NCBI GenBank assembly: GCA_964548175.1
Contig: CAZJQS010000028.1
Span: 1-64,000, forward strand
Source of the DNA: JANQPA01 sp964548175
GTDB taxonomy: Bacteria > Bacteroidota > Bacteroidia > Chitinophagales > Saprospiraceae
Direction of reading: 5' to 3'
Length of the DNA: 64,000 nucleotides
Made by a program: the position numbers and the translations under genes. Under the pieces are notes generated by a model. The model ran no database searches, had not been told where the DNA came from, and worked only from the letters and a program-made list of their open reading frames with translations. Each line of letters opens with the position of its first letter. Position 1 is the stretch's first letter. Of the stretch, positions 35,111 through 44,159 are shown in pieces.

Positions 35111-36223
35111 GTGAAAAAGAAAATTGCTGTACTTCCAGGAGACGGCATCGGACCGGAGGTCATCGAACAGACCATCAAGGTTTTGGATGCTGTTGCTGAT
35201 CGTTTCGATCATCATTTTGACTACTGCTTTGCCGATGTTGGCGCTGCAGCTATTGACAAGACCGGCGATCCTTTGCCGGAAGCCACTTTGGAGGCTTGTT
35301 TGAATACCGACGCCATCCTTTTCGGTGCTATCGGGCATCCGAAATACGATGATGATCCCGATGCCAGGGTAAGACCCGAGCAGGGTCTGCTGCGCCTGCG
35401 TAAGGAACTGGGGCTTTATGCCAATATCCGTCCGGTGACCACTTATGACAAGTTGCTCCATCTTTCTCCTCTTCGCGAGGATAAAGTCAGGGGGGTAGAC
35501 CTCGTCATTTACAGGGAGTTGACCAGCGGCATCTATTTCGGTGAAAAAGGAAGAGACGAAAATTCCGCCTTTGATGTTTGTTCCTATAACATCGAGGAAA
35601 TAGATCGCATCACCCACGCGGCTTTCCAGGCTGCGCGCCGCCGGCGCAAAAAAGTGACCCTGGTGGATAAAGCCAACGTACTGGAAACTTCCCGGCTTTG
35701 GCGACGCCGGGTTACTGAGCTGGCTAAAGCGCATTATACCGATGTGGAACTGCACTTCATGTTCGTGGATAACGCTGCCATGCAATTGATCCAGTACCCC
35801 AAACAATTTGATGTAGTGCTGACCTCCAATATGTTCGGCGATATTTTATCGGACGAAGCCAGCGTGCTGACCGGTTCCATGGGCTTATTACCTTCGGCCT
35901 CCATCGGTCTAAAAACATCTTTGTTCGAGCCCATTCACGGCTCTTACCCGCAGGCTGCCGGAGAAGACATCGCCAACCCTATGGCCACCATGCTCTCTTC
36001 AGCCATGATGCTGGATGCGTTTGGATTGAACTTGGAAGCCAAGGTTATCCGCACAACCATCAAACACATCCTGGAAAAAGGCATCGGTACGCCGGAATTG
36101 AACGCGCAGGTTACCTTGCATTGCTCTCAGGTGGGCGACATGGTGGCCCATCTCATTGCTGAAGATATTTCGCTGGATATAGGAGAGAAAAAACTGGCGG
36201 AGAAAATTTCCACTATCATCTGA
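35111..36223 (+). CDS. leuB: 3-isopropylmalate dehydrogenase
   Basis: This NAD-dependent oxidative decarboxylase makes 2-oxoisocaproate, the last leucine-specific step before transamination. The 370-residue product begins at a GTG (35111) with KKKIAVLPGDGIGPEVIEQ. Other motifs are LLRLRKELGLYANIRPV near 96-112, VYRELTSGIYFGE-like residues (VIYRELTSGIYFGEKG near 134-149), VDNAAMQLIQYP near 219-230, and the NAD-binding loop NMFGDILSDEASVLTGSMGL near 239-258. It closes the operon and is followed by a strong terminator at 36328-36360. Confidence 0.96.
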   Translation: MKKKIAVLPGDGIGPEVIEQTIKVLDAVADRFDHHFDYCFADVGAAAIDKTGDPLPEATLEACLNTDAILFGAIGHPKYDDDPDARVRPEQGLLRLRKELGLYANIRPVTTYDKLLHLSPLREDKVRGVDLVIYRELTSGIYFGEKGRDENSAFDVCSYNIEEIDRITHAAFQAARRRRKKVTLVDKANVLETSRLWRRRVTELAKAHYTDVELHFMFVDNAAMQLIQYPKQFDVVLTSNMFGDILSDEASVLTGSMGLLPSASIGLKTSLFEPIHGSYPQAAGEDIANPMATMLSSAMMLDAFGLNLEAKVIRTTIKHILEKGIGTPELNAQVTLHCSQVGDMVAHLIAEDISLDIGEKKLAEKISTII

Positions 36224-36327
36224 AGCAAACGAATAACCAATAACAACTTGCGGCCTCCCCAATTAGGGGTGATTGCTATTTAACGAGATATATCATAAGT
36301 TCGAAATATTAACGATTTGGGTTTTAT

Positions 36328-36366
36328 GGAGGTAGCGCTTGCGGTGCTATCTCCTTTTTTATCTGC
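36328..36366 (+). terminator. intrinsic terminator of the leucine operon
   Basis: GGAGGTAGC (36328-36336) pairs with GCTATCTCC (about 36346-36354), with one G-T pair, and is followed by TTTTTTAT. It lies 105 bp after leuB and before recQ. Confidence 0.75.
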
Positions 36367-36411
36367 AAACAAATTGTTGCAAAAAAGCATAAGGCTGTTT
36401 AACTTGCTTTC

Positions 36412-38307
36412 ATGCAGCAACCATTAGACGTACTACAAAAATATTGGGGGTATCCTGATTTTCGCCCATTACAAGAAGACATCATCCGGTCCGTTCTGGA
36501 AGGTAAGGACACTCTGGCACTCATGCCCACCGGTGGCGGCAAATCCATCTGTTTTCAGGTGCCCGCTCTTTACATGGAGGGCATGTGCCTGGTTGTGACC
36601 CCGCTGATCGCGCTTATGAAAGACCAGGTCGAACAGCTTCAAAGGCGCAACATCAGTGCTGCGGCGTTATACTCCGGCATGCCTTACAAAGCCATCGACC
36701 GGGTACTGGATAACGCCGTTCAGGGACATTACAAGCTGCTGTATGTTTCCCCTGAAAGGCTTTTCACAGAGCTGTTTGCCACCAGGCTGAAACAAATGCC
36801 CGTAAACCTCCTGGCTGTCGACGAGGCCCACTGCATCTCCCAATGGGGTTACGATTTCCGTCCGGCCTACCTGAAAATCGGCGAAGTACGGGAAAACCTG
36901 CCTGGCGTCCCAGTCCTGGCGTTAACGGCGACAGCAACCCCAAAGGTCGTCGAAGATATCCAGGAAAAGCTGCTCTTTGCAGAAAAAAAGGTCTTTCAAA
37001 AAAGCTTTGAACGGAAGAACCTGTCCTATGTCGTTCTGCACGAAAATAATAAAAGGGCCCGCATTGTAGAACTGCTCAAAAAGATACCTGGTTCCGGCAT
37101 CATCTATGTACGCAATCGAAGAAAAACCAGGGAAATTGCAGAATCGCTTCGTTTTCACAATATATCCGCCGGCTACTACCACGCCGGACTGAGCATGGAA
37201 GAAAGGGCAAAGCGGCAGGATCAGTGGATCAACAACCAGATACGCATCATGGCGGCTACCAATGCCTTCGGCATGGGCATCGACAAGCCGGACGTGCGGA
37301 TTGTGATCCACTGGGAATTGCCCGATGGCCTGGAGGCTTATTATCAGGAAGCAGGCCGGGCAGGAAGAGATGGGCAATCTTCTTTTGCGATCCTGTTGTA
37401 CAACGAAAGCGATCGAAATAAGCTCGAAGAACAGTTTGAACAGTCCTACCCTGCAATAAAAGACATTCAACGCGTTTATCGCGCCCTGGGCAGTTATTTT
37501 CAGCTGGCCACCGGGGCGGGAATGGGTAATAGTTACGATTTTGATCTGGTGGATTTTGCCAAAAGTTTTAAAATGAAACCTGTCGAAGTATTGAATAGCC
37601 TTAAGATACTGGAACAAGGGGGCTGGCTAACATTGAGCGAAGCCATTTTCCACCCGCCCACCCTCAAGATACTGGCCGGCCGTGAGGCTTTGTACGATTA
37701 CGGTCTGCGTAACCCTAAAATGGATGCCGTGATCAAGACCATCCTACGCTCTTATCAGGGGGCCTCCAGCCAGGAAGTTTTTCTTAAAGAACATCAACTG
37801 GCCCGTTTTCTGAAGATCGAAACCTACCAGCTCCAAAATTACCTCAAAAAAATGGATCAGGCGGAGATCATTCATTACCAGCCCCGCAAGGATCAGCCAC
37901 AGCTTACCTTACTAAAGAATAGAGTTCCTGCAGAAGACATCACCATCGACCACCACCTGCTCAGGTTTCGCAAGAAAGAAGCCAAAAAGCGGCTGGACAA
38001 GGCCTTCCAGTATGCCGAAATACCGATCTGCAGAAGTCAGCAACTCCTGCATTACTTCGGGCAGCGAAAAGTTCCGGAATGCGGTCAATGTGATGTATGC
38101 CGAGGTAAGGCTGAGCCAGTCATTTCTAAAGCGGATTTTAAAGAGCTTAAACACGAGATCATGGGCGTACTGGAAGAGGAATCGCTGACTATCAGCGAGC
38201 TGATCCATAAATTTCCGCCGGCTTTTCGCGAGCGAATACTTACCGTTACCCAGTTTTTGATCGACGAGGAAAAAATAAAAATGGAACAAGGGAGGTTGTT
38301 CATTTAA
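36412..38307 (+). CDS. recQ: ATP-dependent DNA helicase RecQ
   Basis: This is a 631-residue superfamily 2 3'-5' helicase in recombination and replication repair. Order of parts: Walker A PTGGGKS near residues 39-45, DEAHCISQWGYDFRP (motif II plus the RecQ aromatic loop) near 138-152, motif VI YYQEAGRAGRDGQSS near 311-325, the zinc-binding region with Cys ligands near 540-563 (ECGQCDVC), and a C-terminal winged-helix-like segment. Only a weak helical tail follows, so an HRDC domain is not obvious. Its TAA overlaps the ATG of the next gene by one base, so recQ and the GT4 gene are translationally coupled, although no functional link is evident. Confidence 0.95.
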   Translation: MQQPLDVLQKYWGYPDFRPLQEDIIRSVLEGKDTLALMPTGGGKSICFQVPALYMEGMCLVVTPLIALMKDQVEQLQRRNISAAALYSGMPYKAIDRVLDNAVQGHYKLLYVSPERLFTELFATRLKQMPVNLLAVDEAHCISQWGYDFRPAYLKIGEVRENLPGVPVLALTATATPKVVEDIQEKLLFAEKKVFQKSFERKNLSYVVLHENNKRARIVELLKKIPGSGIIYVRNRRKTREIAESLRFHNISAGYYHAGLSMEERAKRQDQWINNQIRIMAATNAFGMGIDKPDVRIVIHWELPDGLEAYYQEAGRAGRDGQSSFAILLYNESDRNKLEEQFEQSYPAIKDIQRVYRALGSYFQLATGAGMGNSYDFDLVDFAKSFKMKPVEVLNSLKILEQGGWLTLSEAIFHPPTLKILAGREALYDYGLRNPKMDAVIKTILRSYQGASSQEVFLKEHQLARFLKIETYQLQNYLKKMDQAEIIHYQPRKDQPQLTLLKNRVPAEDITIDHHLLRFRKKEAKKRLDKAFQYAEIPICRSQQLLHYFGQRKVPECGQCDVCRGKAEPVISKADFKELKHEIMGVLEEESLTISELIHKFPPAFRERILTVTQFLIDEEKIKMEQGRLFI

Positions 38308-39398
38308 TGAAAAAAATAATCTGTACCGTCACCAATGACCTGACTTATGATCAGCGCATGATCCGCATTTGTGACAGCCTGGCCCGGGCTGGGTACTGGG
38401 TTATTTTGGTGGGTCGAGAAAAAAGGACAAGCGTGGCCCTGGAAGAAAGGCGGTTTCAACAAAAAAGACTGCATTGCTGGTTTGAAAAAGGAAAGCTGTT
38501 TTATGCGGAATACAATCTCCGATTGTTTCTTTTTCTTTTGTTTCGCTCCTTTGACGTAGTCAATGCAGTAGATCTGGACACTATTTTACCCGCCTTTCTT
38601 GCCACTCGACTAAAAAGAAAAACGCTGGTTTACGATGCGCATGAATATTTCACTGAAGTTCCGGAAGTCATTCGCAGGCCCCGGGTAAAACAAATATGGG
38701 AAGGCATAGCCCGGTTCTGTCTGCCTAAAGTCAAACACGCCTACACTGTTGGCCCGGCCCTGGCCAAGCTGATGGAGGACAGGTACGGCATTGCATTTGA
38801 AGTCATTCGCAATGTACCGATAAAACGATCCGTTTCGGAAGTTGCCGTTCAAACCAACCCTAAGATACTGCTCTATCAGGGTGTCTTAAACGAAGGTCGC
38901 GGACTGGAATACGCAATAGAAGCCATGCAGCAGTTGGAAGGGATCCAGCTTTGGCTGGCCGGAGAAGGCGATCTGTCGGAGCAATTGAGAAGTTTGGTCG
39001 AACGGCTTAAACTTCGGAAGAAAGTCCGATTTTTAGGCTATATCAAACCCGAAGAACTGGCAAAGATCACTCCCGGCGCATTTCTGGGATTAAATTTATT
39101 GGAAAACAGGGGATTGAGTTATTATTATTCATTAGCCAATAAATGCTTTGACTACATTCAGGCAGGCGTACCTTCTTTACAAATGGATTTTCCGGAATAC
39201 CGCCGGTTGAACGATGCGTTTAACACTTTCCTTTTGCTGGACACCCTTAGCCCGCAAAGCATAACTAAAGCAGTAAGAACGCTTCTGGAGCATCCTTCCC
39301 AATACGAAAAATTAAAACAGAATTGCCTACTGGCCAGGGAGGTATTGAACTGGGAAAAGGAAGAGAGAAAGCTTTTGAGTGTGTATGAGAAGCTTTAA
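38307..39398 (+). CDS. glycosyltransferase family 4 protein
   Basis: This is a 363-residue GT-B glycosyltransferase. The N-terminus (ICTVTNDLTYDQRMIRICDS) and the acceptor-domain stretch FDVVNAVDLDTILPAFLATR precede the donor-binding half with LYQGVLNEGRGLEYAIEAM near 190-208, WLAGEGDLSEQL near 221-232, and PSLQMDFPEYRRLNDAFNTF near the nucleotide-sugar site. There is no signal peptide or membrane segment. Such enzymes act at the cytoplasmic face in surface polysaccharide or glycolipid synthesis, but the acceptor is unknown. Coupled to recQ by a 1-bp overlap. Confidence 0.88.
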   Translation: MKKIICTVTNDLTYDQRMIRICDSLARAGYWVILVGREKRTSVALEERRFQQKRLHCWFEKGKLFYAEYNLRLFLFLLFRSFDVVNAVDLDTILPAFLATRLKRKTLVYDAHEYFTEVPEVIRRPRVKQIWEGIARFCLPKVKHAYTVGPALAKLMEDRYGIAFEVIRNVPIKRSVSEVAVQTNPKILLYQGVLNEGRGLEYAIEAMQQLEGIQLWLAGEGDLSEQLRSLVERLKLRKKVRFLGYIKPEELAKITPGAFLGLNLLENRGLSYYYSLANKCFDYIQAGVPSLQMDFPEYRRLNDAFNTFLLLDTLSPQSITKAVRTLLEHPSQYEKLKQNCLLAREVLNWEKEERKLLSVYEKL

Positions 39399-39418
39399 AG
39401 CCGACGGCTGTCCCCATC

Positions 39419-40654
39419 TCATTCTATCATCAGTTTGGATACAAACTGCTTTCCTGCTCCTTGTATTAACAGGAAGTAATTCCCTTTGGCAAGTCCATTC
39501 GCTTCAAAAGAGTAAACCTCGTTTTCCTGCTGCATCCATGAGACAGTTTTTTTTACCTGCCGCCCCATCGCATCAAACACCCTCAGACTGAAGGTCCCTG
39601 ACTCCGGCAGGCGCATCTGAACCCTGTCTGCAGCTGGATTAGGAAAAACCGCCAACCGCAGTACCTTAGGATTTTCTTTTGTGCCGGTCAGCCTGTTCAG
39701 TGGCCAACCCATGTCATCGAAAATGGCTAAGGTCACAGGCCCAGGATCGTGAATGGCTTCCGCCCTGCCCAGGGCAGGCGTCATCAGGGTATTCGGAGTG
39801 CCGGGAGGATAGGACCGTTCATCCAGATGACTGATGCTGGATCCCTGATCATATTCCCGGGGAGCGAATAAAGGCGGATCGGAACCGTTATTGGCCAGCG
39901 CAGCATTTGGCGCTGTAAAAAACACCTCGTTGCTGGTCAAGGCAGAGAGTAAGGTGACAGAACGATTGGGATAAATAAGGGTATCCAGCAGCGATTGACT
40001 ATTGCCATCTGTCAGAAAACGATCGAAGATCATGGGAAAACCTCCAAATCCAAACAGGCCAAGGTTGTTGTCTTCTTCCCGATCTGAGGAAGAAAAGAAG
40101 CCCAACCCATGTCCCAATTCATGCAGGATGACGGTTACCAGATCAAACTGATTACCAGGAGTATTTCCATCCAAACCAAAATACCAGTTGACATTCGAAT
40201 TGGCCGTAATGACAATATCCGGTTGGGAAGGATCATTTAACTCCTCCCCCACCAACGCTTCGGCCAGGGCTACCGGGTACCAGGTATCCGGGACACCGGG
40301 TCGAAGGCCACGAAACAGCTCTCGCGGTCCGGCCGAGGCCAGAGTATTGCCTTCTAAAGACAACCAGTTAACATCCACCCGTATGGGAACTTCTGAACTG
40401 AGCAGCACCGCCCAGATATCCATGGCCTTGAGGATAGCATCCTGAGCTTGCACAGGAACCGAATCCAGAAAATTCACGTCCCATTCTAATCCGCTGGAAG
40501 AGCCCTCAAGAAAAGCAGAGGGCGGCTGAGTAAATACGTAATAACTGGTATCCTGCCATGGGCAGGCAGTGGTGTCGCCCTCCATCCAGATCTGGGCTGG
40601 CAAATGAAGAATGGAGAATAAAGACAAGGCAAATAAAAGGATGTTTTTTTTCAT
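39419..40654 (-). CDS. secreted zincin with T9SS type A C-terminus
   Basis: The start is ATG 40652-40654 (MKKNILLFALSLFSILHLPAQ), giving 411 residues with a signal peptide. A longer TTG start is rejected. The zinc motif HELGHGLGFFSS lies near residues 178-189. It has the HExxHxxG start of metzincins, but the third ligand position (His or Asp in the consensus HExxHxxGxxH) is Ser here, which is seen in some related bacterial proteins. The protein also has DDMGWPLN near 313-320. The last 75 residues (LAVFPNPAADRVQMRLPESG to FVSKLMIE) are a type A T9SS sorting domain, so it is secreted and surface-linked. Whether it is an active protease or a binding protein is open. Confidence 0.82.
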   Translation of the reverse strand: MKKNILLFALSLFSILHLPAQIWMEGDTTACPWQDTSYYVFTQPPSAFLEGSSSGLEWDVNFLDSVPVQAQDAILKAMDIWAVLLSSEVPIRVDVNWLSLEGNTLASAGPRELFRGLRPGVPDTWYPVALAEALVGEELNDPSQPDIVITANSNVNWYFGLDGNTPGNQFDLVTVILHELGHGLGFFSSSDREEDNNLGLFGFGGFPMIFDRFLTDGNSQSLLDTLIYPNRSVTLLSALTSNEVFFTAPNAALANNGSDPPLFAPREYDQGSSISHLDERSYPPGTPNTLMTPALGRAEAIHDPGPVTLAIFDDMGWPLNRLTGTKENPKVLRLAVFPNPAADRVQMRLPESGTFSLRVFDAMGRQVKKTVSWMQQENEVYSFEANGLAKGNYFLLIQGAGKQFVSKLMIE

Positions 40655-41064
40655 GATTATTGATTGCAAGGTTTTGGGAGAAACTGCTGGTCAATAATTG
40701 GGAATATCGGCAATCAATTGGAAAAAGGAAAGTTTATAGGTCACGCTTGTTGGGTAGATGACGGAAGTAAAATAGGAATTATACTGAATTTGAGGAAACC
40801 ATAAGTTGGTGTCGGTCGTCAGTTATCGGCTTTTTACAAACCCCTTAACCGTTAACCGACTTAAAAACTGAAAATCAATCAATTAATCCAGTCTTCAAAT
40901 TTTCGGGATGTATACTAATTAATTCAAGTTGCGAAGCAACTTTAGTAGAAGGTAGAAGGTAGAAAGAAATACAACCAAAAAAGGTATCTATTTGTCCAAT
41001 TCAGGCAGAAATCTTTCTACTTTCTACCATTTACCATCTACAAATTAAAGGCAACTTAGGTTAA
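40655..41064. other. intergenic region (410 bp)
   Basis: The part up to about 40900 shows nothing I recognise. The end of the gap, running slightly into the next gene's 3' end, is filled by the imperfect palindrome described at 40915-41066. Confidence 0.5.
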
Positions 41065-41066
41065 TT
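40915..41066. repeat. imperfect palindrome of about 150 bp (GTAGAAGG type)
   Basis: GTAGAAGGTAGAAGGTAGAA (40945 on) is inverted at 41013-41041 (CTTTCTACC/CCATCTAC). Flanking arms TAATTAATTCAAGTTGC on the left and GCAACTTAGGTTAATTAG on the right extend the palindrome. Several mismatches and small gaps are present. It may be a mobile palindromic element or a bidirectional transcription stop. Confidence 0.65.
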
Positions 41067-41751
41067 AGTTGCTTATTACCTTAACGGTCCTTTTGGCGTT
41101 TTCAACGACTTTTCTTTGCGTATCGATTTCCTGCATTTTAGCTTCCTGATCTCTGAGGTTTTCCTGTATCTTCTGCTCCAGTTCCAGGATCAGCCTTTTG
41201 GCATCTTCGATCTTTTTGTGGAAGTCTTCATTGTCTTTTTTCATTTTTTTCAGCTCATCTTCCAGGTCCTGAAGTGCTTTTTCCTGGGCATCCACTTCGT
41301 CTTCGGCTTCCACCAGGTCTAAGCTGGCTTTGTAGTCCAGTAAAACCTTAACGGCTGCTCCGTACTGGGCTGGGTTTAACTGTGAAGACACATAAGCCCC
41401 ACCCAGGTTAAACCAGAAAGTAGCGGTAGTCACATCCGTTCTCTTATTTTCCTCGAACCAGGCGTAAATATCTACGGTATTGTTGCTGATCGTCTTGATC
41501 CTGGCGTCATCGGTAAACCAGTGTTTCATTTTTTTCTCCCTGCTCGTCTTTCCTTTAAATTGACGAGTAAACTTTCGCCATTCCTTCACTGCCGTTTTTT
41601 CATCGACGTTCCACAATTCGATCACTAAAGAATTGTTGACCCCTTCGCTCATAGTCTGGGGAGCTTCCCTTACCTGTATCTGCAAAGTTTCCTGGGCGGA
41701 TAAATGAAGGAAGGAAAAAACAGCGAAAAGCAAGATCAATAACTTTTTCAT
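41065..41751 (-). CDS. secreted coiled-coil protein of unknown function
   Basis: This is a 228-residue exported protein: signal peptide 1-19 (LLFAVFSFLHLSAQ). A compact alpha/beta region (about 20-135; NNSLVIELWNVDEKTAVKEW, FNLGGAYVSSQL) is followed by a long coiled coil (about 145-225; DEVDAQEKALQDLEDELKKM, LILELEQKIQENLRDQE). No catalytic motif is visible. It lies upstream of the palindrome at 41066 and codirectional with the 375-residue envelope gene, with a 168-bp gap between them. Confidence 0.75.
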   Translation of the reverse strand: MKKLLILLFAVFSFLHLSAQETLQIQVREAPQTMSEGVNNSLVIELWNVDEKTAVKEWRKFTRQFKGKTSREKKMKHWFTDDARIKTISNNTVDIYAWFEENKRTDVTTATFWFNLGGAYVSSQLNPAQYGAAVKVLLDYKASLDLVEAEDEVDAQEKALQDLEDELKKMKKDNEDFHKKIEDAKRLILELEQKIQENLRDQEAKMQEIDTQRKVVENAKRTVKVISN

Positions 41752-41918
41752 AATTTCAGTTTTGGTTATGAAGAGGTAAATTTTATCCTTTTTCTTTTTT
41801 GGACGAATAAATTGGTTAAAAGATACTTTTTAGTGAAGTGTAATAAAAGATATTTCCACAAAACCATGTCAAGTTATCGTACATTTTTGGGGGCTGAGGC
41901 CACCAAAAATGCGGTTAT

Positions 41919-43046
41919 TCATTTTCCAAGGCCGATGGCAATATCCAATCGGGCGCTCAATCCTATATAAGGGCGGATCAGGAAGTCGCGATCATCGGTC
42001 ATAGGCGCCGCATCCAGATCACTTTCTTGCATTAAGGTGGCGCCGGCGTCCAGGCCGATAAACTGGAACAGTTTAAAATTCAGGCCCACAAATATAGGTT
42101 GGTCTATGATAAAACCTGAATAGGACTTATTCTCTATATTTTCAAAATCAGAAAAAAAGACGCCAAGATTGAGTGAGGTATTCCGAAAAAACTTTGGCGC
42201 CCGTATACTTGAACTAATAGGCAGCAGCAAACCGGCATAAGGGGCGTCGCCATAAGTAAAGTCATCAAATTCACCTGACAGGTAAACACCACCGTAACCC
42301 ACATTTACAGAAAGGGAACGTTGCTTCCGTTCTGTTTCATAATCGTCAATAAACCGGCTGAACAATAATTTGGACCAGTCTCCCTTGATGTATTGATCCA
42401 CCTCTACTTCCACCTGTTTAAACAGAGATGCTTCTACCTGATCCATATCCAAGGTACTGTCCCTTTTTACGCCATCCAGTGCTTCCAGTTTTTGCAAAAT
42501 AGCCACAGAAAACCCAGGAAAGGCTGCATCGTCAGAACGCCGGTAGCCGTTCAGCGAAGAAAAAGCAATTTCATCGGCCTTGCGCAAAATTCTTTTTTCT
42601 CTATCCATGAGTTGTAAGCCGGAACTCGATTGTCGAACGGCTGCCCACAGATATTGAGCGACCTGTTGGGTGAGTTGATCGCGAAGTTCGTTGATCTGTT
42701 CATAGCTCATATTCTGGAAAAAGCGAACCTGAAAGTCGTATTGATCGGATGCCCTCAGCTTATAGTTAACGGCCAAATTAAAATTACTGGTGTTTTCACT
42801 GGCAAAAGCTTTTTTCCATACTGCGGTGTAATCCACTTTTTTTCCGGAAAAGATATCGATCTCAATCCTGGAAACGTCCTGTGGTATTACGCCGGTAAAC
42901 ATCAGGTTTTTTCCGGCCGGAAGGGGCTGGCCTTCATTGAAGTAATTTTTTTCCAGATCGAAATTTACGCTGGCATATTGCCCAGGTAAAATAGTGGTTA
43001 ACAAACTGAAGACCGTAAATAATAGTAGTGTTGTGCATTTCTTCAT
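41919..43046 (-). CDS. secreted/outer-membrane protein of unknown function
   Basis: The start is ATG 43044-43046 (MKKCTTLLLFTVFSLLTTIL), giving 375 residues. A longer frame starting at 43130 lacks a plausible signal. The signal peptide ends near LPGQ (residue 23). The N-terminal half (about 24-240) is mixed alpha/beta with a helical segment (YEQINELRDQLTQQVAQYLW). The C-terminal half has alternating hydrophobic strands typical of a beta-barrel (SVNVGYGGVYLSGEFDDFTY, FIIDQPIFVGLNFKLFQFIG, FLIRPYIGLSARLDIAIGLG), ending in the aromatic/Gly pattern of outer-membrane proteins. No family name can be given. Confidence 0.75.
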   Translation of the reverse strand: MKKCTTLLLFTVFSLLTTILPGQYASVNFDLEKNYFNEGQPLPAGKNLMFTGVIPQDVSRIEIDIFSGKKVDYTAVWKKAFASENTSNFNLAVNYKLRASDQYDFQVRFFQNMSYEQINELRDQLTQQVAQYLWAAVRQSSSGLQLMDREKRILRKADEIAFSSLNGYRRSDDAAFPGFSVAILQKLEALDGVKRDSTLDMDQVEASLFKQVEVEVDQYIKGDWSKLLFSRFIDDYETERKQRSLSVNVGYGGVYLSGEFDDFTYGDAPYAGLLLPISSSIRAPKFFRNTSLNLGVFFSDFENIENKSYSGFIIDQPIFVGLNFKLFQFIGLDAGATLMQESDLDAAPMTDDRDFLIRPYIGLSARLDIAIGLGK

Positions 43047-43148
43047 TTTAAAAAATTTATTTAGTGAGTGGATGTGATAGACGAGTGACGAACTTAGAGG
43101 CCACTTTTCTATAAAAGAAAAACATAACATAAGAGTATGTTCAATGCC

Positions 43149-43185
43149 TTAGACCTCAGAGGTCTTTAAGACCTCTGAGGTCTAA
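43149..43185. repeat. 37-bp GACCTC palindrome, copy 3
   Basis: It starts TTAGACCTCAGAGGTCTTT and ends in GACCTCTGAGGTCTAA. It has the same arms as copy 2 with the central 'TTAAAG' read in the opposite sense. It lies between two minus-strand genes, 37 bp after the stop of the GT2 gene. Confidence 0.85.
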
Positions 43186-43222
43186 GAAAAAAAAACGCGC
43201 ACCGGCTCAAATCCTGTCCTGA

Positions 43223-44110
43223 TTATTTTTTCCGATTACATTCCAAAAAATACCCCAATTTCATCAGGTCAAATAACAGCAAGCGAGGATGCTTGCCTTT
43301 TAAGTTACGTTCAAAAAGGGGCTGAAGGATTTTTAAAAAGGTATTCACCATTTGAGAAAGGCGATACTTTTGAAGAAAATGGAAGCTGCGAGTCAGCCTG
43401 GTTTCCAGCTCAGGATGTTTTTTGATTAAAAAGGCCAGATTTTCCACCGCTTCAAGTGATTTTTTCAGAAAACGGTCATTTTTTTCCAAACCGATGTGCT
43501 CCAGGGGGTTGTCCAGATGAACGATGTCGATGTCATTTTGTTTGAGTTGCAGACCGAAAAGCGTATCCTCATGGCCGTACCGGGTGATCTGTTCTTCAAA
43601 CCGGATGCGCTGAAATGCGCCCTTGGTAATCAGGAAGTTATTGGTCATAAACCCATGATGCGGTTGAAGAGCCCGATCCCTGGCAGATCGTTGCTCCCTG
43701 TTGATACCGTAAAACCAGTGGAAATAGAGATGAGGATCTTCAGGGGGCTTGTTGTCGTAACATCTTCCGCCGTAGAGTACGGAAGCGGTGGGCAGAAAAC
43801 GGAGATACTGCTCAAGATAATCATCGCTAACAACCTTGGAGTCGGCGTCCATAAACAGCAGATAGTCGTAACGGGCCCATTCAGCCAGCCGGTTGCGGAT
43901 ACGGGCGCGCCCGATGTTTTGCGGTAATTCCTGGTAGACGACGTGCTCCAACATTTTCAATCTCCGGTTCAGTTCCTGAAAAGGAGCATCGGATGCATCA
44001 TCCAGGCAGCATATCTCAAAGTCGACATCCAGCTTTTCTGCCTGCCGGTGCAAGTTTTCAACCAAAAGCCGCACGTCAAAGTTGTATATAGGAATTAAAA
44101 CGGAAAGCAT
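43223..44110 (-). CDS. glycosyltransferase family 2 protein
   Basis: The start is ATG 44108-44110 (MLSVLIPIYNFDVRLLVENL), 295 residues. An upstream TTG extension overlaps the divergent gene and is unlikely. GT-A features: the VLIPIYN start, EICCLDDAS near 32-40, ARIRNRLAEWARYDYLLFMD near 70-89 with the metal-binding DAD, and the ITRYGHEDTLFGLQLK acceptor-side motif near 188-203. The C-terminal 80 residues are helical and basic. It probably adds sugars to a surface polymer or glycolipid. It is divergent from the histidine phosphatase gene with 49 bp between the starts. Confidence 0.9.
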   Translation of the reverse strand: MLSVLIPIYNFDVRLLVENLHRQAEKLDVDFEICCLDDASDAPFQELNRRLKMLEHVVYQELPQNIGRARIRNRLAEWARYDYLLFMDADSKVVSDDYLEQYLRFLPTASVLYGGRCYDNKPPEDPHLYFHWFYGINREQRSARDRALQPHHGFMTNNFLITKGAFQRIRFEEQITRYGHEDTLFGLQLKQNDIDIVHLDNPLEHIGLEKNDRFLKKSLEAVENLAFLIKKHPELETRLTRSFHFLQKYRLSQMVNTFLKILQPLFERNLKGKHPRLLLFDLMKLGYFLECNRKK

Positions 44111-44159
44111 AAATTTGTCATTCCATTTGATCAACAGCAAAATAACAATTTTTAACAGG

